The notes beneath the pieces are model-generated. The model saw only the letters and a program-made list of their open reading frames with translations. It was not told where the DNA came from and ran no database searches. Made by a program: the position numbers and the translations under genes. DNA of 64,000 nt from Bradyrhizobium sp. C9 (GTDB taxonomy: Bacteria; Pseudomonadota; Alphaproteobacteria; Rhizobiales; Xanthobacteraceae), in NCBI RefSeq assembly GCF_002532045.1, contig NZ_NWTG01000023.1, positions 1 through 64,000 of the forward strand. Reading direction: 5' to 3'. Below are positions 45,632-54,213 of this stretch, piece by piece; positions within the stretch are counted from its first letter, which is position 1, and each line of letters starts with the position of its first letter.

Positions 45632-46699
45632 CTACGCCCCGCGCACGATGTCCCGGACGTGACCGACGGCTTCCTCGATCATCGCGGCCGTGACGTCGAG
45701 ATGCGTGCAGGCCCTGATCCGGCCGTCCATCATCGCGAGCGTCACACCGCGCTTGCGCAGCTCGGCGACCATCTTGTCGCCGGAGAAGCCGGCGCCGTCG
45801 GGCTTGAAGAACACGAGGTTGGTCTCGGGCGCCTGCACCGCGATGCCGTTGATCTGCGACAGCCCGCGCGCCAGCGCCCGCGCATTGGCATGGTCGTCGG
45901 CGAGACGGTCGACATGGTGGTCCAGGGCGTAGATGCAGGCGGCGGCACAGACGCCGGACTGCCGCATCGAGCCGCCGAGCCGCTGTTTCCAGCGCCAGAC
46001 GTCGTCGATGAAGGCGCGGGTGCCCGCGATCGCGCCGCCGATCGGTGCGCCCAGGCCCTTGGAGAAATCGATCCAGGCCGAATCCCAACCCGCCGTCATG
46101 TCGCGCGGCGAGATGCCGGAGGCGACGGTGGCGTTCAGGAGCCGCGCACCGTCCATATGGGTCACAAGCCCATGGTCCTTGGCGATGCGCACGACCTCGT
46201 CGAGTGCGGTCTTCTTCCAGATCGTGCCGCCGCCGATATTGGCGGTCTGCTCGACGCTGACGAGCACTTGCGGCGGCTGGTAGCGGGTGCGCGGATGCAG
46301 CGCGGCGCGAAATGTCTCCGGCGTGAACTGGCCGTCGTCGCCCGGCAGCTGCGTGATCTGGAAGCCGCCGAGCGCGGCATGCGCGCCGCCCTCGCGGGCG
46401 ATGATGTGCGCGGTGGCGTGCGCCAGGATCTCGTCGCCGGGGCGGCAATAGGCCAGCGTCGCCGCGACGTTGCACATCGTGCCCGACGGCATGAAGACGG
46501 CGGCCTCCTTGCCGAGCAGGTCGGCGACGCGCGCACAGAGCTCGTTGGTGGTCGGATCGTCACCGACCTGCTCGTCGCCGACCTCCGCCCTCGCCATCGC
46601 CTCGCGCATCGCCGGCGTCGGCTTCGTCTGGGTGTCCGACAACAGGTTGATGCGGACGGCGGGCGCCTTGGGATCGGGCCGGGCAGGGGTGTAGTGCAT
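45632..46699 (-). CDS. low-specificity L-threonine aldolase
   Basis: A PLP enzyme of 355 residues that splits threonine or allo-threonine to glycine and acetaldehyde. NLLSDTQTKPTPAMREAMARAEVGDEQVGDDPTTNEL is the family N-terminal pattern, HMDGARLLNA carries the PLP-binding Asp, and DFSKGLGAPIGGAIAGT holds the Schiff-base Lys. Tyrosine phenol-lyase-type relatives are more distant. It lies between the serine hydrolases (convergent) and rpsD; the strong rpsD terminator lies just before its promoter. Confidence 0.88.
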   Translation of the reverse strand: MHYTPARPDPKAPAVRINLLSDTQTKPTPAMREAMARAEVGDEQVGDDPTTNELCARVADLLGKEAAVFMPSGTMCNVAATLAYCRPGDEILAHATAHIIAREGGAHAALGGFQITQLPGDDGQFTPETFRAALHPRTRYQPPQVLVSVEQTANIGGGTIWKKTALDEVVRIAKDHGLVTHMDGARLLNATVASGISPRDMTAGWDSAWIDFSKGLGAPIGGAIAGTRAFIDDVWRWKQRLGGSMRQSGVCAAACIYALDHHVDRLADDHANARALARGLSQINGIAVQAPETNLVFFKPDGAGFSGDKMVAELRKRGVTLAMMDGRIRACTHLDVTAAMIEEAVGHVRDIVRGA

Positions 46700-46735
46700 G
46701 ATGGTTCTCTCGGTCGGTGTGCCGCGACTTTAGCC

Positions 46736-46768
46736 AAACAAAAAGGCCCCGGCAAAACCGGGGCCTTT
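46736..46768 (-). terminator. rho-independent terminator of rpsD
   Basis: An 11-bp perfect stem (AAAGGCCCCGG/CCGGGGCCTTT, 46742-46752 with 46758-46768) and a five-base loop, 24 bases past the rpsD stop. On the minus strand it ends with a T-rich run interrupted by one G. Confidence 0.88.
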
Positions 46769-46791
46769 CGGATCTCGCATGCGTGCCGTGA

Positions 46792-47409
46792 TCAGCGCGA
46801 ATAGAATTCGACGATCAGATGCGGCTCCATCTGCACCGGGAACGGCACGTCGCCGAGCGCCGGGATGCGGACGAACTTCGCGGTCATCTTGCCGTGATCG
46901 ACTTCGAGGAAGTCGGGCAGGTCGCGCTCGGGCAGCTGGGCGGCTTCCAGCACCGGGGTGAGCTGCTTGGAGGCTTCCTTGACCTCGATGGTGTCGCCGA
47001 CCTTCAGCTTGTAGCTGCCGATGTTGACCTTGCGGCCGTTCACCTTGACGTGGCCGTGGTTGATGAACTGGCGCGCAGCGAACATCGTGGCGACGAACTT
47101 GGCGCGATAGACCACGGTGTCGAGACGGCGCTCGAGCAGGCCGATCAGGTTCTCACCGGTGTCGCCCTTCAGGCGGCTGGCTTCGACATAGATGCCGTGG
47201 AACTGGCGCTCGGAAATGTTGGCGTAGTAGCCCTTGAGCTTCTGCTTGGCGCGGAGCTGCACGCCGAAGTCGGAGAGCTTGCCCTTGCGGCGCTGGCCGT
47301 GCTGGCCGGGGCCGTATTCGCGGCGGTTCACAGGGCTCTTCGGGCGGCCCCAGATATTCTGGCCCATGCGGCGATCGATCTTGTACTTCGCCTCACTGCG
47401 CTTTGTCAT
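46792..47409 (-). CDS. rpsD: 30S ribosomal protein S4
   Basis: Primary 16S rRNA-binding ribosomal protein, 205 residues. The N-terminal region (TKRSEAKYKIDRRMGQNIWGRPKSP) lacks the zinc-type cysteines, as usual in this phylum, and the S4 RNA-binding domain (RRLDTVVYRAKFVATMFAARQFINHGHVKVNGRKVNIGSYKLKVGD) is complete. Monocistronic here, with its own terminator. The 269-bp leader contains two strong hairpins that may mediate S4 feedback. Confidence 0.97.
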   Translation of the reverse strand: MTKRSEAKYKIDRRMGQNIWGRPKSPVNRREYGPGQHGQRRKGKLSDFGVQLRAKQKLKGYYANISERQFHGIYVEASRLKGDTGENLIGLLERRLDTVVYRAKFVATMFAARQFINHGHVKVNGRKVNIGSYKLKVGDTIEVKEASKQLTPVLEAAQLPERDLPDFLEVDHGKMTAKFVRIPALGDVPFPVQMEPHLIVEFYSR

Positions 47410-47488
47410 CGCGTCCTCTTTGATAGCCGTCGCTGTCCAGCGACCGGCGTTTTGTCAGTCTAGGGTTTGAGGAGACGCGCCCTCCTGT

Positions 47489-47584
47489 GTACCGGCCAAA
47501 AGGCCCGTACCGACAGGTCCGCCTCGAAAGCTCGGGGAGAACCACGGGTCGCGAAACGCATCGCGGGCCGAAACCGGCCCGCGA
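47489..47584 (-). promoter_or_regulatory. rpsD leader hairpins
   Basis: Two inverted repeats lie upstream of rpsD: GTACCGGCC-AAAA-GGCCCGTAC (47489-47510, one mismatch) and the perfect 10-bp TCGCGGGCCG-AAAC-CGGCCCGCGA (47561-47584). The first could be in the rpsD leader and the second may end the upstream acyltransferase transcript. Nothing else is seen in 47410-47678. Confidence 0.4.
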
Positions 47585-47678
47585 GCAAGGGTGGTCTTAA
47601 GGAGAAAGTCCGGCTCTGTCAAACAAAACGCAGGGCGATTTGGGCCGAATCGGCGTCAAAATCGGCCCCTTTCGCCGC

Positions 47679-48464
47679 TTAAAGCCGGGCTCCGGCCGCC
47701 CGGACCGGCCGAGCGTCGGTTTGCGGCCGGATCGCGCCCATTTCCGTGGCGATTTCGCCGCTGAGCACCTGCTCGAGCCGGGTCAGGGTTTTGGCGATCA
47801 GGGCGGCGTCGCAGACCAGATGGTCCCAGCGCAGCACCACATCGACGGTATGGTCCGGCTTGATCACGCCATAGCTCAGCAGGAATGGCCCGGGGCTCAG
47901 CGCGTGCAATTCGCCCGGGCCATAGGCCGCGACCGACGTCACACCGAAGTTGCCGCAGAAATTGGCGCGCTGCCGGCCGAAATTCATCCCGATGGCCCAA
48001 GCCAGGCGCCGCAGCGGAAACGGCAGGCGCGTCACACAGAGCATCTTGCGGAACGAGGGGATCTCGTGCAGCGGCGCGGTCTTGGCGCGCCGGATCAGCG
48101 CGTCGACATCGCCAAGCGGCATCTCGTCGGCGCCCCGGACGCGTTCGAACAGCACGCATTCCTCGCCCTTCTCAACGCGCGCAATGGCCACCATGCCGAC
48201 GCTGCACGGCAGCTCGTAGAGGCAGGGCCAGGGCCATTTGACGTGCAGGGTGCGCAGGGTCGGCTCGGTCTTGGCGACCAGCGCGAAAGCCTTGACGAAG
48301 ATGGCGGCCCAGCCCGGCGCCTGCGCGGCGCGTGCGCGGGCCTCGACCACCGCACGAACGTTCAGCGAGCGCGTCAGGGAGACAAACGGCACGCCGGCCG
48401 ACGCGTACATCAAATCGGCGACGAGACGGCGCGGCAATGAAATCCGACGAAATTTACCGCGCAT
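47679..48464 (-). CDS. acyltransferase-like protein related to 2-oxo acid dehydrogenase E2 catalytic domains
   Basis: A 261-residue protein that resembles the catalytic domain of E2/chloramphenicol acetyltransferase proteins: RRLVADLMYASAGVPFVSLTRSLNV at the start, VKAFALVAKTEPTLR, and VVLRWDHLVCDAALIAKTLTRLEQVL at the end. The catalytic motif DHxxxDG of E2 proteins reads DHLVCDA here, keeping His and Asp but losing Gly. There is no lipoyl or subunit-binding domain, so it is not a dehydrogenase component. The acyl donor and acceptor are unknown. Confidence 0.65.
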   Translation of the reverse strand: MRGKFRRISLPRRLVADLMYASAGVPFVSLTRSLNVRAVVEARARAAQAPGWAAIFVKAFALVAKTEPTLRTLHVKWPWPCLYELPCSVGMVAIARVEKGEECVLFERVRGADEMPLGDVDALIRRAKTAPLHEIPSFRKMLCVTRLPFPLRRLAWAIGMNFGRQRANFCGNFGVTSVAAYGPGELHALSPGPFLLSYGVIKPDHTVDVVLRWDHLVCDAALIAKTLTRLEQVLSGEIATEMGAIRPQTDARPVRAAGARL

Positions 48465-48581
48465 CTGTTCGGTTCAAATCCCTGCAATCAGGCAAAAAAC
48501 AAAGGCCCGGCGAGCTCGGATGGTTGCTCGCCGCACCTGAAGCCAACATGAACCAACGGGCCGGAGGCCAACAGGTTCGGC

Positions 48582-48971
48582 TCACGGCGCCGGTTTGGCC
48601 AAGGGCTCGCCAGCCTTGACCACGTAGACCCCTAGCACCTTGAGCGGCTTGTCGCCGGAAGTTTTGGCGTCGTGCACCGCACCTTCCGGGATCTGGTAGG
48701 AATCGCCTGCCTTCAGCTTCAGCGGCGGCTTGCCGTCGATTACAAGTTCCAGCTCGCCCTCGAGCACATAGCCGGTTTCAGCGCCGGGATGGCTGTGACG
48801 ACCCGACGCACCCTCGGCTGGAACCTCGGCGATTGCCGTGACCGTGGTGTAGCCCGCCGGGAAATCGACCTTCTGCAGCGGCGTCCGCTTGATGCCGCTC
48901 TGCTGCCCAAATGCAGCGCCGGCACCGGCAAACGCAATCACAGTGAGACCAAGCAGCAATTTCCTGAACAT
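48582..48971 (-). CDS. exported cupin-domain protein
   Basis: A 129-residue protein with a signal peptide (about 1-22, ending ...GAAFGQ) and one cupin barrel. The metal-binding motif 1 is GRHSHPGAETGYVLEGELEL and motif 2 is GDSYQIPEGAVHDAK. Such small periplasmic cupins often bind Mn, Fe or Zn but rarely have a known reaction. The start at 48971 has GGGAGG at a good distance. It appears monocistronic. Confidence 0.85.
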   Translation of the reverse strand: MFRKLLLGLTVIAFAGAGAAFGQQSGIKRTPLQKVDFPAGYTTVTAIAEVPAEGASGRHSHPGAETGYVLEGELELVIDGKPPLKLKAGDSYQIPEGAVHDAKTSGDKPLKVLGVYVVKAGEPLAKPAP

Positions 48972-49895
48972 GCATTTTCCTCCCAAGGCGCGAAACTCTA
49001 GCACGCGCAATCGCGGCGGAAAGCGGGCGAAGTGTGATCTGCACTTGCGACATTCGGATAAGACCGCCGGCTGTTCATGGAATTGGACGCGGTCATCCTT
49101 ACGCGAGGCTTACACGTTGTTCAGGCAATTGCGGTGCTCGACCGCGGGTCCGATACCCGGCCTTGAACGCCGGTTTCCTGACCGATAGGAGCTTGCTCAC
49201 CGGCAGCTGTTTGGGCGAAGCTGGTGGCTTCGCATCGACGCTCGATCCCGGTGAATGCCGCGACGAATCCGCGCTTCCAATGGCAGTGCGATCGATCGAC
49301 TGAGCCGATGAAGTCAGGCGCCGCGTGTCCTGCGACATCGTGCCTCGATTGGTTGGATCTCCATCGCGAGCTCGTTTGGCGCGGATCCGCAAACAAGCGG
49401 ATTTTCCCTTGTTTTCTCGAAAAACCAAATCTGACGACGTCATCGGATTGATGGAATTGCGACATCGTTCGTTAAGGCTGCACGCCTTGGGGTTGCGTTT
49501 GGCACAAAATGCACATCACACGCATGGCGCGTTGCGCTATCGTTTGATCTCAAAGCGAAACAGCTCGTGACAACGTCCGGCGGGACGGATCACGCGCCGC
49601 AGCAGCGGCAGCGCGTGGACGCGCGCATAGACGAGGAGGGGAGAAGGGGAAGACGGCCTGACGCAATCAACGCTGCCGAAAAAGTGCAGCACAGAAAAAT
49701 GGAAGGGCGCGACAATGCAATCGAGCACGACGTTCGATCCCCGAGAACCCAAGCCCGTGATCTACAAGCCTATGATCCAAACGGCTGCCATCTTCAGCAA
49801 GATTTTCGGCGGAACGCCTATCGGAATCAGCGCCCCATCGAGAACACCGGGCTTCTGGGACCATTGCCCGCGGTAGCGCAAACAGGTGCATCGCC
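48972..49895. other. long region without a confident gene
   Basis: Nine hundred bases of lower and uneven GC with only short, mutually overlapping frames and no family motif. The best small candidate is a plus-strand frame at 49715-49876 (53 residues, starting MQSSTTFDPREPKPVIYKPM) with GGAAGGG ahead, but nothing supports its expression. The adjoining DNA downstream is clearly decayed, so this stretch is probably remnant sequence as well. Confidence 0.5.
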
Positions 49896-50027
49896 ATGTC
49901 CCGGGCAGAGATCGCCTCCGCTGAAACAGAGCCGGATGACCGGATGCAGACCGACGACATGGTCTGGATTCCCGGCGGCACTTCCGCATGGGCTCGGACC
50001 ACCATTATCCCGAGGAGGCGCCATCGC
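49896..50027 (+). pseudogene. 5' fragment of a formylglycine-generating enzyme (SUMF1-type) gene
   Basis: The frame starting at 49896 ends in DDMVWIPGGT, the typical start of FGE/sulfatase-modifying-factor domains. A one-base deletion after about 49981 shifts the frame; in the next frame the match continues FRMGSDHHYPEEAPSHR to about 50027. After that the homology stops and a different gene begins. FGE proteins oxidise a Cys in sulfatases to formylglycine. Only about 45 codons remain. Confidence 0.75.
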
Positions 50028-50031
50028 ATCG

Positions 50032-51001
50032 GTGGATTGAGCTTCTGGCTTCCCGGCTCGTTCGCGAGCCTGACAGCGGCGCTGGCGATGCCGGGCTGGG
50101 CGTATGAGACGATCTACATTCACCTCGATCAAAGCGCCAACGCGAGCAAGAATTTCGTCATCGGCAACCGCGTGCCGGGATCGGTCGTCGCCGGTCTCAA
50201 CGCACATGCGGACGTGCTGATCGAAGGGTTCACCTATACCTGAGCGCAGTCCGTGCTGGGCGGGCAGGCGGCCATCACCTTCCTTGCCGCGCCCGGAAAT
50301 ATCGGTGTCGGCGTCGACGCGACGCTGACCGGCCCGCGCGGCAACACGCTCTCGGGCGTTGCAACCGACAACCGCACGACGGTCTCCGACGTCTTCTACC
50401 AGGGCACGCTGAAATGGAATCAGGGTGTCAACAACGAGATGTTCTACATCATGGGCAACATCCCGAGCGGGACCTATGACAGCACCCGCCTCGCCAATCT
50501 CATTCGGCGTGCGTTGCGCGCTGCGTGTCCCCCGAACTCAGCTTCGGATTCGTCGCGGTCGATGTCGGCGGTGCCTACACCTATCTCGATCCGAAATCCG
50601 GCCGCGAGTTCTCGGTGCTGGCCGGGGTCACCTACAACGGCAAGAACAATGACCTGCAGTACCAGAACGGCATCGACTTTCACGTCGACTGGGGGCTCTC
50701 GCAGTTCGTCGCCAAGAACGTCCATGTCGGCGTCGCCGGCTACTATTTTCAGCAGATCACCGGCGACAGCGGCACCGGCGCCAAGCTCGGCGATTTCAAG
50801 GGACGTGTCGCCGGCATCGGCCCGCAGGTCGGATTCATCTTTCCGGTCGGCGAGGGCTATCAGGGCTATCTGAACGTCCGTGGCTACAAGGATTTCGCCG
50901 CCGAGAACCGCGCGGAGGGATGGACCGCCTGGGTGACGTTCCAGCTCTCGACATCAGCGCCGCTGACGGCGCCGACCAAGCCGATCGTGCGCAAATATTA
51001 G
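50032..51001 (+). pseudogene. broken SphA/MetA-pathway-type outer-membrane protein gene
   Basis: Homology to the phenol-degradation MetA/SphA-like beta-barrel family begins at LSFWLPGSFASLTAA (about 50035), directly after the FGE fragment, so the signal peptide is missing. The frame runs to FTYT, meets a TGA at 50241-50243 where a Trp codon (TGG) is expected, and resumes with AQSVLGGQAAITFLA through LKWNQGVNNEMFYIMGNIPSGTYDSTRLANL. A second lesion at about 50500-50525 shifts to another frame that carries VDVGGAYTYLDPKSGREFSVLAGVTYNGKN to the natural end with FAAENRAEGWTAWVTFQL. With lost export signal, a stop and a frameshift it cannot be functional. Confidence 0.8.
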
Positions 51002-51022
51002 CGGAGGTGAACGACAGTCCCG

Positions 51023-53125
51023 ATGAGTGACGCGCCTGCGACCAGCCGGCGGCCGGTTCGGATCGGCTTCCGCACCTCGATCATCACGGTGTTCATCGCC
51101 GCCGTGCTGGTGGTCGGCCTGACGCTGGTCTACCTCAGCTTCAGGCGGGTCTCCTCGATCACGCAGATGGCCGCGAGCACTTTCATCGACAAGGTCGCGC
51201 AACTCGGCGCCGACCGCATCGACGCGCAGTTCAAGAATGTGCGCGACAATCTCGAGATCCTGGCGGGGCTGCCGGCGATCCAGGAGGCCGACATCGCCGA
51301 CAACACCCGGCTCTATGGCCTGCTGGCCTCGATGCTGCGCAACAATCCGCAGATCTTCAATCTCTACGTCGGATACGAGGACGGCTCGTTCCTCGAGATG
51401 GACGTCATCGATCGCGCCAAGCCGCAATTCCGCACCGCGCTGAATGTCGATGCCGACGCGGTCTACCGCGTGGTCGTGATTGCCCGCACAGGGGCGGCCG
51501 CGGCGGCGCCGGTGACGCTGTACCTGTCGGAAAATTTGATCCAGGTCGCGCAGGTCGCAGGACCTGACAGCTACGACCCGCGGCAGCGTCCCTGGTATGT
51601 CGAGGCCTTCAAGGATCGCAAGACGCTGCTCACCGGGCCCTATGTGTTCTACGCGACCGGTGAGCCCGGCTACACGCTGCGCATCCCGCTCAAGGAGGGC
51701 CGCCGCGGGGTGGTGGCCGCCGATCTCCTGCTCAATCGCCTCGAGGAGATGCTGAGCCGGCAAAAGCTCGGCAAATCCGGGCTGGTCTTCCTGTTCAACG
51801 ATGCCGACCGCATCGTCGGCCATCCCGAGATGCGCGATCTGATGGCGGAGCGCCGCGACGCGTTGCCCCGGATCGACGCCCTCAAGCTTCCCGGCCTGTC
51901 CGCGGCGATTGCGTCCTGGCGGAGCGACGGCGGCGCCCAGCAGTTCTTCACCGACGCCGATGGGCGGACGCTGGTCGCAGCCTTTCACCGCATCGAGACC
52001 GCCGGGGCGGCCAACATCCGCCTCGCGGTGATCGCCCCGCTCGAAGAATTCTTCGCCAAGATCATCTCGGAGCGGCGCGCGTTGTTCGCGATCGCGCTCG
52101 GCTTTGTGATCGCGATGCTGCCGTTCGCGTTCTGGCTCGGCTCACTGCTCGCCCGGTCGCTGCGCGAGCTGGCGCGGCAGACCGACGAGATCCAGCGCTT
52201 TCAGCTCGCCGACCGGCCGCGCATGCAATCGGCCATCGACGAGATCGACGAACTCGGCCGTTCGGTGTTCACGATGCGCACCGTCGTGCGCAACTTCTCC
52301 AGCTTCATTCCGCAGCCGATCGTCCGTCAGCTGATGGCGTCCGGGGCCTCGTTGCAGCTCGGCGGCGTCAGGCGCGAGGTCACGGTGCTGTTCACCGACG
52401 TCGCCGACTTCACCGCGAAGACGGAGAAAGCGGATCCGTCGCAGGTCATGATCTTCACCTCGCGCTATTTCGCCGCGATGTCGGAGGCGATCATGAAGCA
52501 CCATGGCACCATCGACAAGTTCATTGGCGATGCCGTGATGGCACTGTGGAATGCGCCGGACGACGACGACGACCACGCCATTCACGCCTGCGAGGCGGTG
52601 CTCGACTGCCTGCAGCGCAATGCCGAGCTCAACCGGACGTTCCGCAGCGAGGGCTGGCCGGCCTACACCACGCGGTTCGGCCTGCATCTCGGTGATGTCG
52701 TGGTCGGCAATGTCGGCTCCGCCGACCGCATGAACTACACCGCGCTCGGTGCCACCATCAATCTGGCCTCGCGGCTCGAAGGCCTCAACAAGAACTACGG
52801 CACGCAAGTCCTGGTCAGCGCGGCCGTGCGGGCGCGCGCCGAGCACAAATTCGCGTTCCGCAGCGTCGATCAGATCCGACCAAAGGGCTTTGCCGAGGCG
52901 ATCACGGTCTATGAGCTTTGCGGCGCGCGCGGCGATTCCGAGCTGGCGTTCTGCGCATTTTGGGAGGCCGTCTACGCTGCGATCCGTGGCGGGGAACCCG
53001 CCACGGCGCTGCTGCACATTGCCGACTTCCTGGCCGAATATCCCGGAGACGGCGTCGCGCAATACCATGCCGAACGGCTGCGCGATGTCGTTCAGCAACC
53101 GCTGCTCGATCATCCGGTGCACTGA
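51023..53125 (+). CDS. membrane-bound class III adenylate/guanylate cyclase with periplasmic sensor domain
   Basis: A 700-residue receptor. TM1 (about 18-40) and TM2 (about 352-375) enclose a periplasmic region of roughly 310 residues that looks like a double-Cache sensor (RQRPWYVEAFKDRKTLLTGPYVFYATGEPGYTLRIPL). A HAMP-like segment follows, then a class III cyclase domain with metal-binding D459 in VLFTDVADFTAKTE, GDAVMALWNAP, and the catalytic Asn/Arg segment LGATINLASRLEGLN. It makes a cyclic nucleotide, most likely cAMP, in response to a periplasmic signal. Its stop is followed after one base by a binding-protein gene, so the two are translationally coupled. Confidence 0.9.
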   Translation: MSDAPATSRRPVRIGFRTSIITVFIAAVLVVGLTLVYLSFRRVSSITQMAASTFIDKVAQLGADRIDAQFKNVRDNLEILAGLPAIQEADIADNTRLYGLLASMLRNNPQIFNLYVGYEDGSFLEMDVIDRAKPQFRTALNVDADAVYRVVVIARTGAAAAAPVTLYLSENLIQVAQVAGPDSYDPRQRPWYVEAFKDRKTLLTGPYVFYATGEPGYTLRIPLKEGRRGVVAADLLLNRLEEMLSRQKLGKSGLVFLFNDADRIVGHPEMRDLMAERRDALPRIDALKLPGLSAAIASWRSDGGAQQFFTDADGRTLVAAFHRIETAGAANIRLAVIAPLEEFFAKIISERRALFAIALGFVIAMLPFAFWLGSLLARSLRELARQTDEIQRFQLADRPRMQSAIDEIDELGRSVFTMRTVVRNFSSFIPQPIVRQLMASGASLQLGGVRREVTVLFTDVADFTAKTEKADPSQVMIFTSRYFAAMSEAIMKHHGTIDKFIGDAVMALWNAPDDDDDHAIHACEAVLDCLQRNAELNRTFRSEGWPAYTTRFGLHLGDVVVGNVGSADRMNYTALGATINLASRLEGLNKNYGTQVLVSAAVRARAEHKFAFRSVDQIRPKGFAEAITVYELCGARGDSELAFCAFWEAVYAAIRGGEPATALLHIADFLAEYPGDGVAQYHAERLRDVVQQPLLDHPVH

Positions 53126-53126
53126 G

Positions 53127-54152
53127 ATGCCGACTGAGGCCTGCGTGCTGCCCCGCAAGATCAACCGGCGACGTATCCTCGGCGGAAGCATCGGCGCGGC
53201 GCTCAGCGCCGCGGCGATCGCCGCACCCGCAATCGCGCGAGATCGCGCCCGGCTGCGGCTCGGCTATCTCCATGTCGTCGCCGTCGACGGCCAGATTCTG
53301 ACCGGCCTTGATCGCGGCTCGTTCGACAAGGAAGGAATCGATTTTGATCTGGTCGAGTTCAACACCGGCTTCGAGGTCGTGCAGGCGATGGCCGCCGGCA
53401 AGCTCGACGTGCTGTCGGCCGGTGGCGTCATCTCGAGCCTGCTGCCGCGCGGCGGTTACACCGCGTTCCTCGTCAACGATATCGAGATCGCGACCGCGCA
53501 GCTCTGGGTGCGGCCGGACAAGGGCGTGACGACATTCGCGGACCTTCGCGGCAAGCGTATCGCGACCGCCAGGATGACGACAGCCCACATCTTCCTCGAT
53601 CGCGCGCTCCGCGCCAACGGACTTGGGCCAGCCGATGTCGAGATCGCCAACAGCAACATGTCCGCGGCGGTGGACGCGTTCATCGCAGGCGAGGTGCCTG
53701 CCGTCGCGCTGTGGGTGCCATTCAATATCACGGTGCGCGAAAAGCTCCCTGGTGCCGTCAAGCTGGTCGACGCATCCGCCTACTATCCGCAATCCGCCGT
53801 CGTCGGGGGCTGGGTCGCCCGGCAGGACTATTTTGCCGCCAACCGCGACGTTTTCGCCCGGATCATCCGCGGCTGGGCCGACGCCAACGATCAGATGCTG
53901 CGCAACAGCAAGGCCGCGGCCGGTGCGTTGCAGAAGAGCAATTATCCGCAGGCCACGATCGCCGATATCGAGGAGGCACTCGCGGCGCAGAAGATGTTTT
54001 CGTCGCGGGAGTGGAAGCGGCTCTATGCCGATGGCACCGTCGCCAGGTGGCTGCAGCAGGTCAGCGATTTCTTCGTTACGGAAGCGCCGCTCGCAACTGC
54101 AACGCCGGCCACGCAATATTTCGATCCGAGCCTTTATCTGGCGACGATCTAG
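53127..54152 (+). CDS. Tat-exported solute-binding protein (nitrate/taurine/NMT1-type)
   Basis: A 341-residue periplasmic binding protein of the SsuA/TauA/NMT1 family. A twin-arginine signal (KINRRRILGGSIGAALSAAAIAAPAIA, about 11-37) leads to LRLGYLHVVAVDGQILTGLDRGSFDKEGIDFDLVEFNTGFEVVQAMAAGKLDV, the typical start of this fold. No permease or ATPase gene is adjacent. Its start lies one base after the cyclase stop, so it is made together with the cyclase and could present a ligand to the cyclase's periplasmic domain. The longer open frame upstream lies out of frame inside the cyclase gene. Confidence 0.88.
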   Translation: MPTEACVLPRKINRRRILGGSIGAALSAAAIAAPAIARDRARLRLGYLHVVAVDGQILTGLDRGSFDKEGIDFDLVEFNTGFEVVQAMAAGKLDVLSAGGVISSLLPRGGYTAFLVNDIEIATAQLWVRPDKGVTTFADLRGKRIATARMTTAHIFLDRALRANGLGPADVEIANSNMSAAVDAFIAGEVPAVALWVPFNITVREKLPGAVKLVDASAYYPQSAVVGGWVARQDYFAANRDVFARIIRGWADANDQMLRNSKAAAGALQKSNYPQATIADIEEALAAQKMFSSREWKRLYADGTVARWLQQVSDFFVTEAPLATATPATQYFDPSLYLATI

Positions 54153-54199
54153 AGCATGATCCGGAAAACCGTGTAGCGGTTTTCCGAAAAGATCATGCT
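54153..54199. repeat. RPE-like palindromic element, short copy
   Basis: Almost perfect 47-bp palindrome: AGCATGATC...CGGAAAACCG...CGGTTTTCCG...GATCATGCT, directly after the stop of the binding-protein gene. It could form a strong hairpin at the end of that transcript and of the convergent aldolase transcript. Confidence 0.85.
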
Positions 54200-54213
54200 C
54201 AAGAAAAAAGTCC

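Noticed and set aside
46736..46768. Hairpin considered as an insertion-sequence end
   Set aside because: Position right after rpsD with a T-rich tail fits a rho-independent terminator.
49896..50243. A 115-residue intact small protein
   Set aside because: Its first part is FGE-like and its last part SphA-like with a premature stop, so it is a chimeric remnant and not a real gene.
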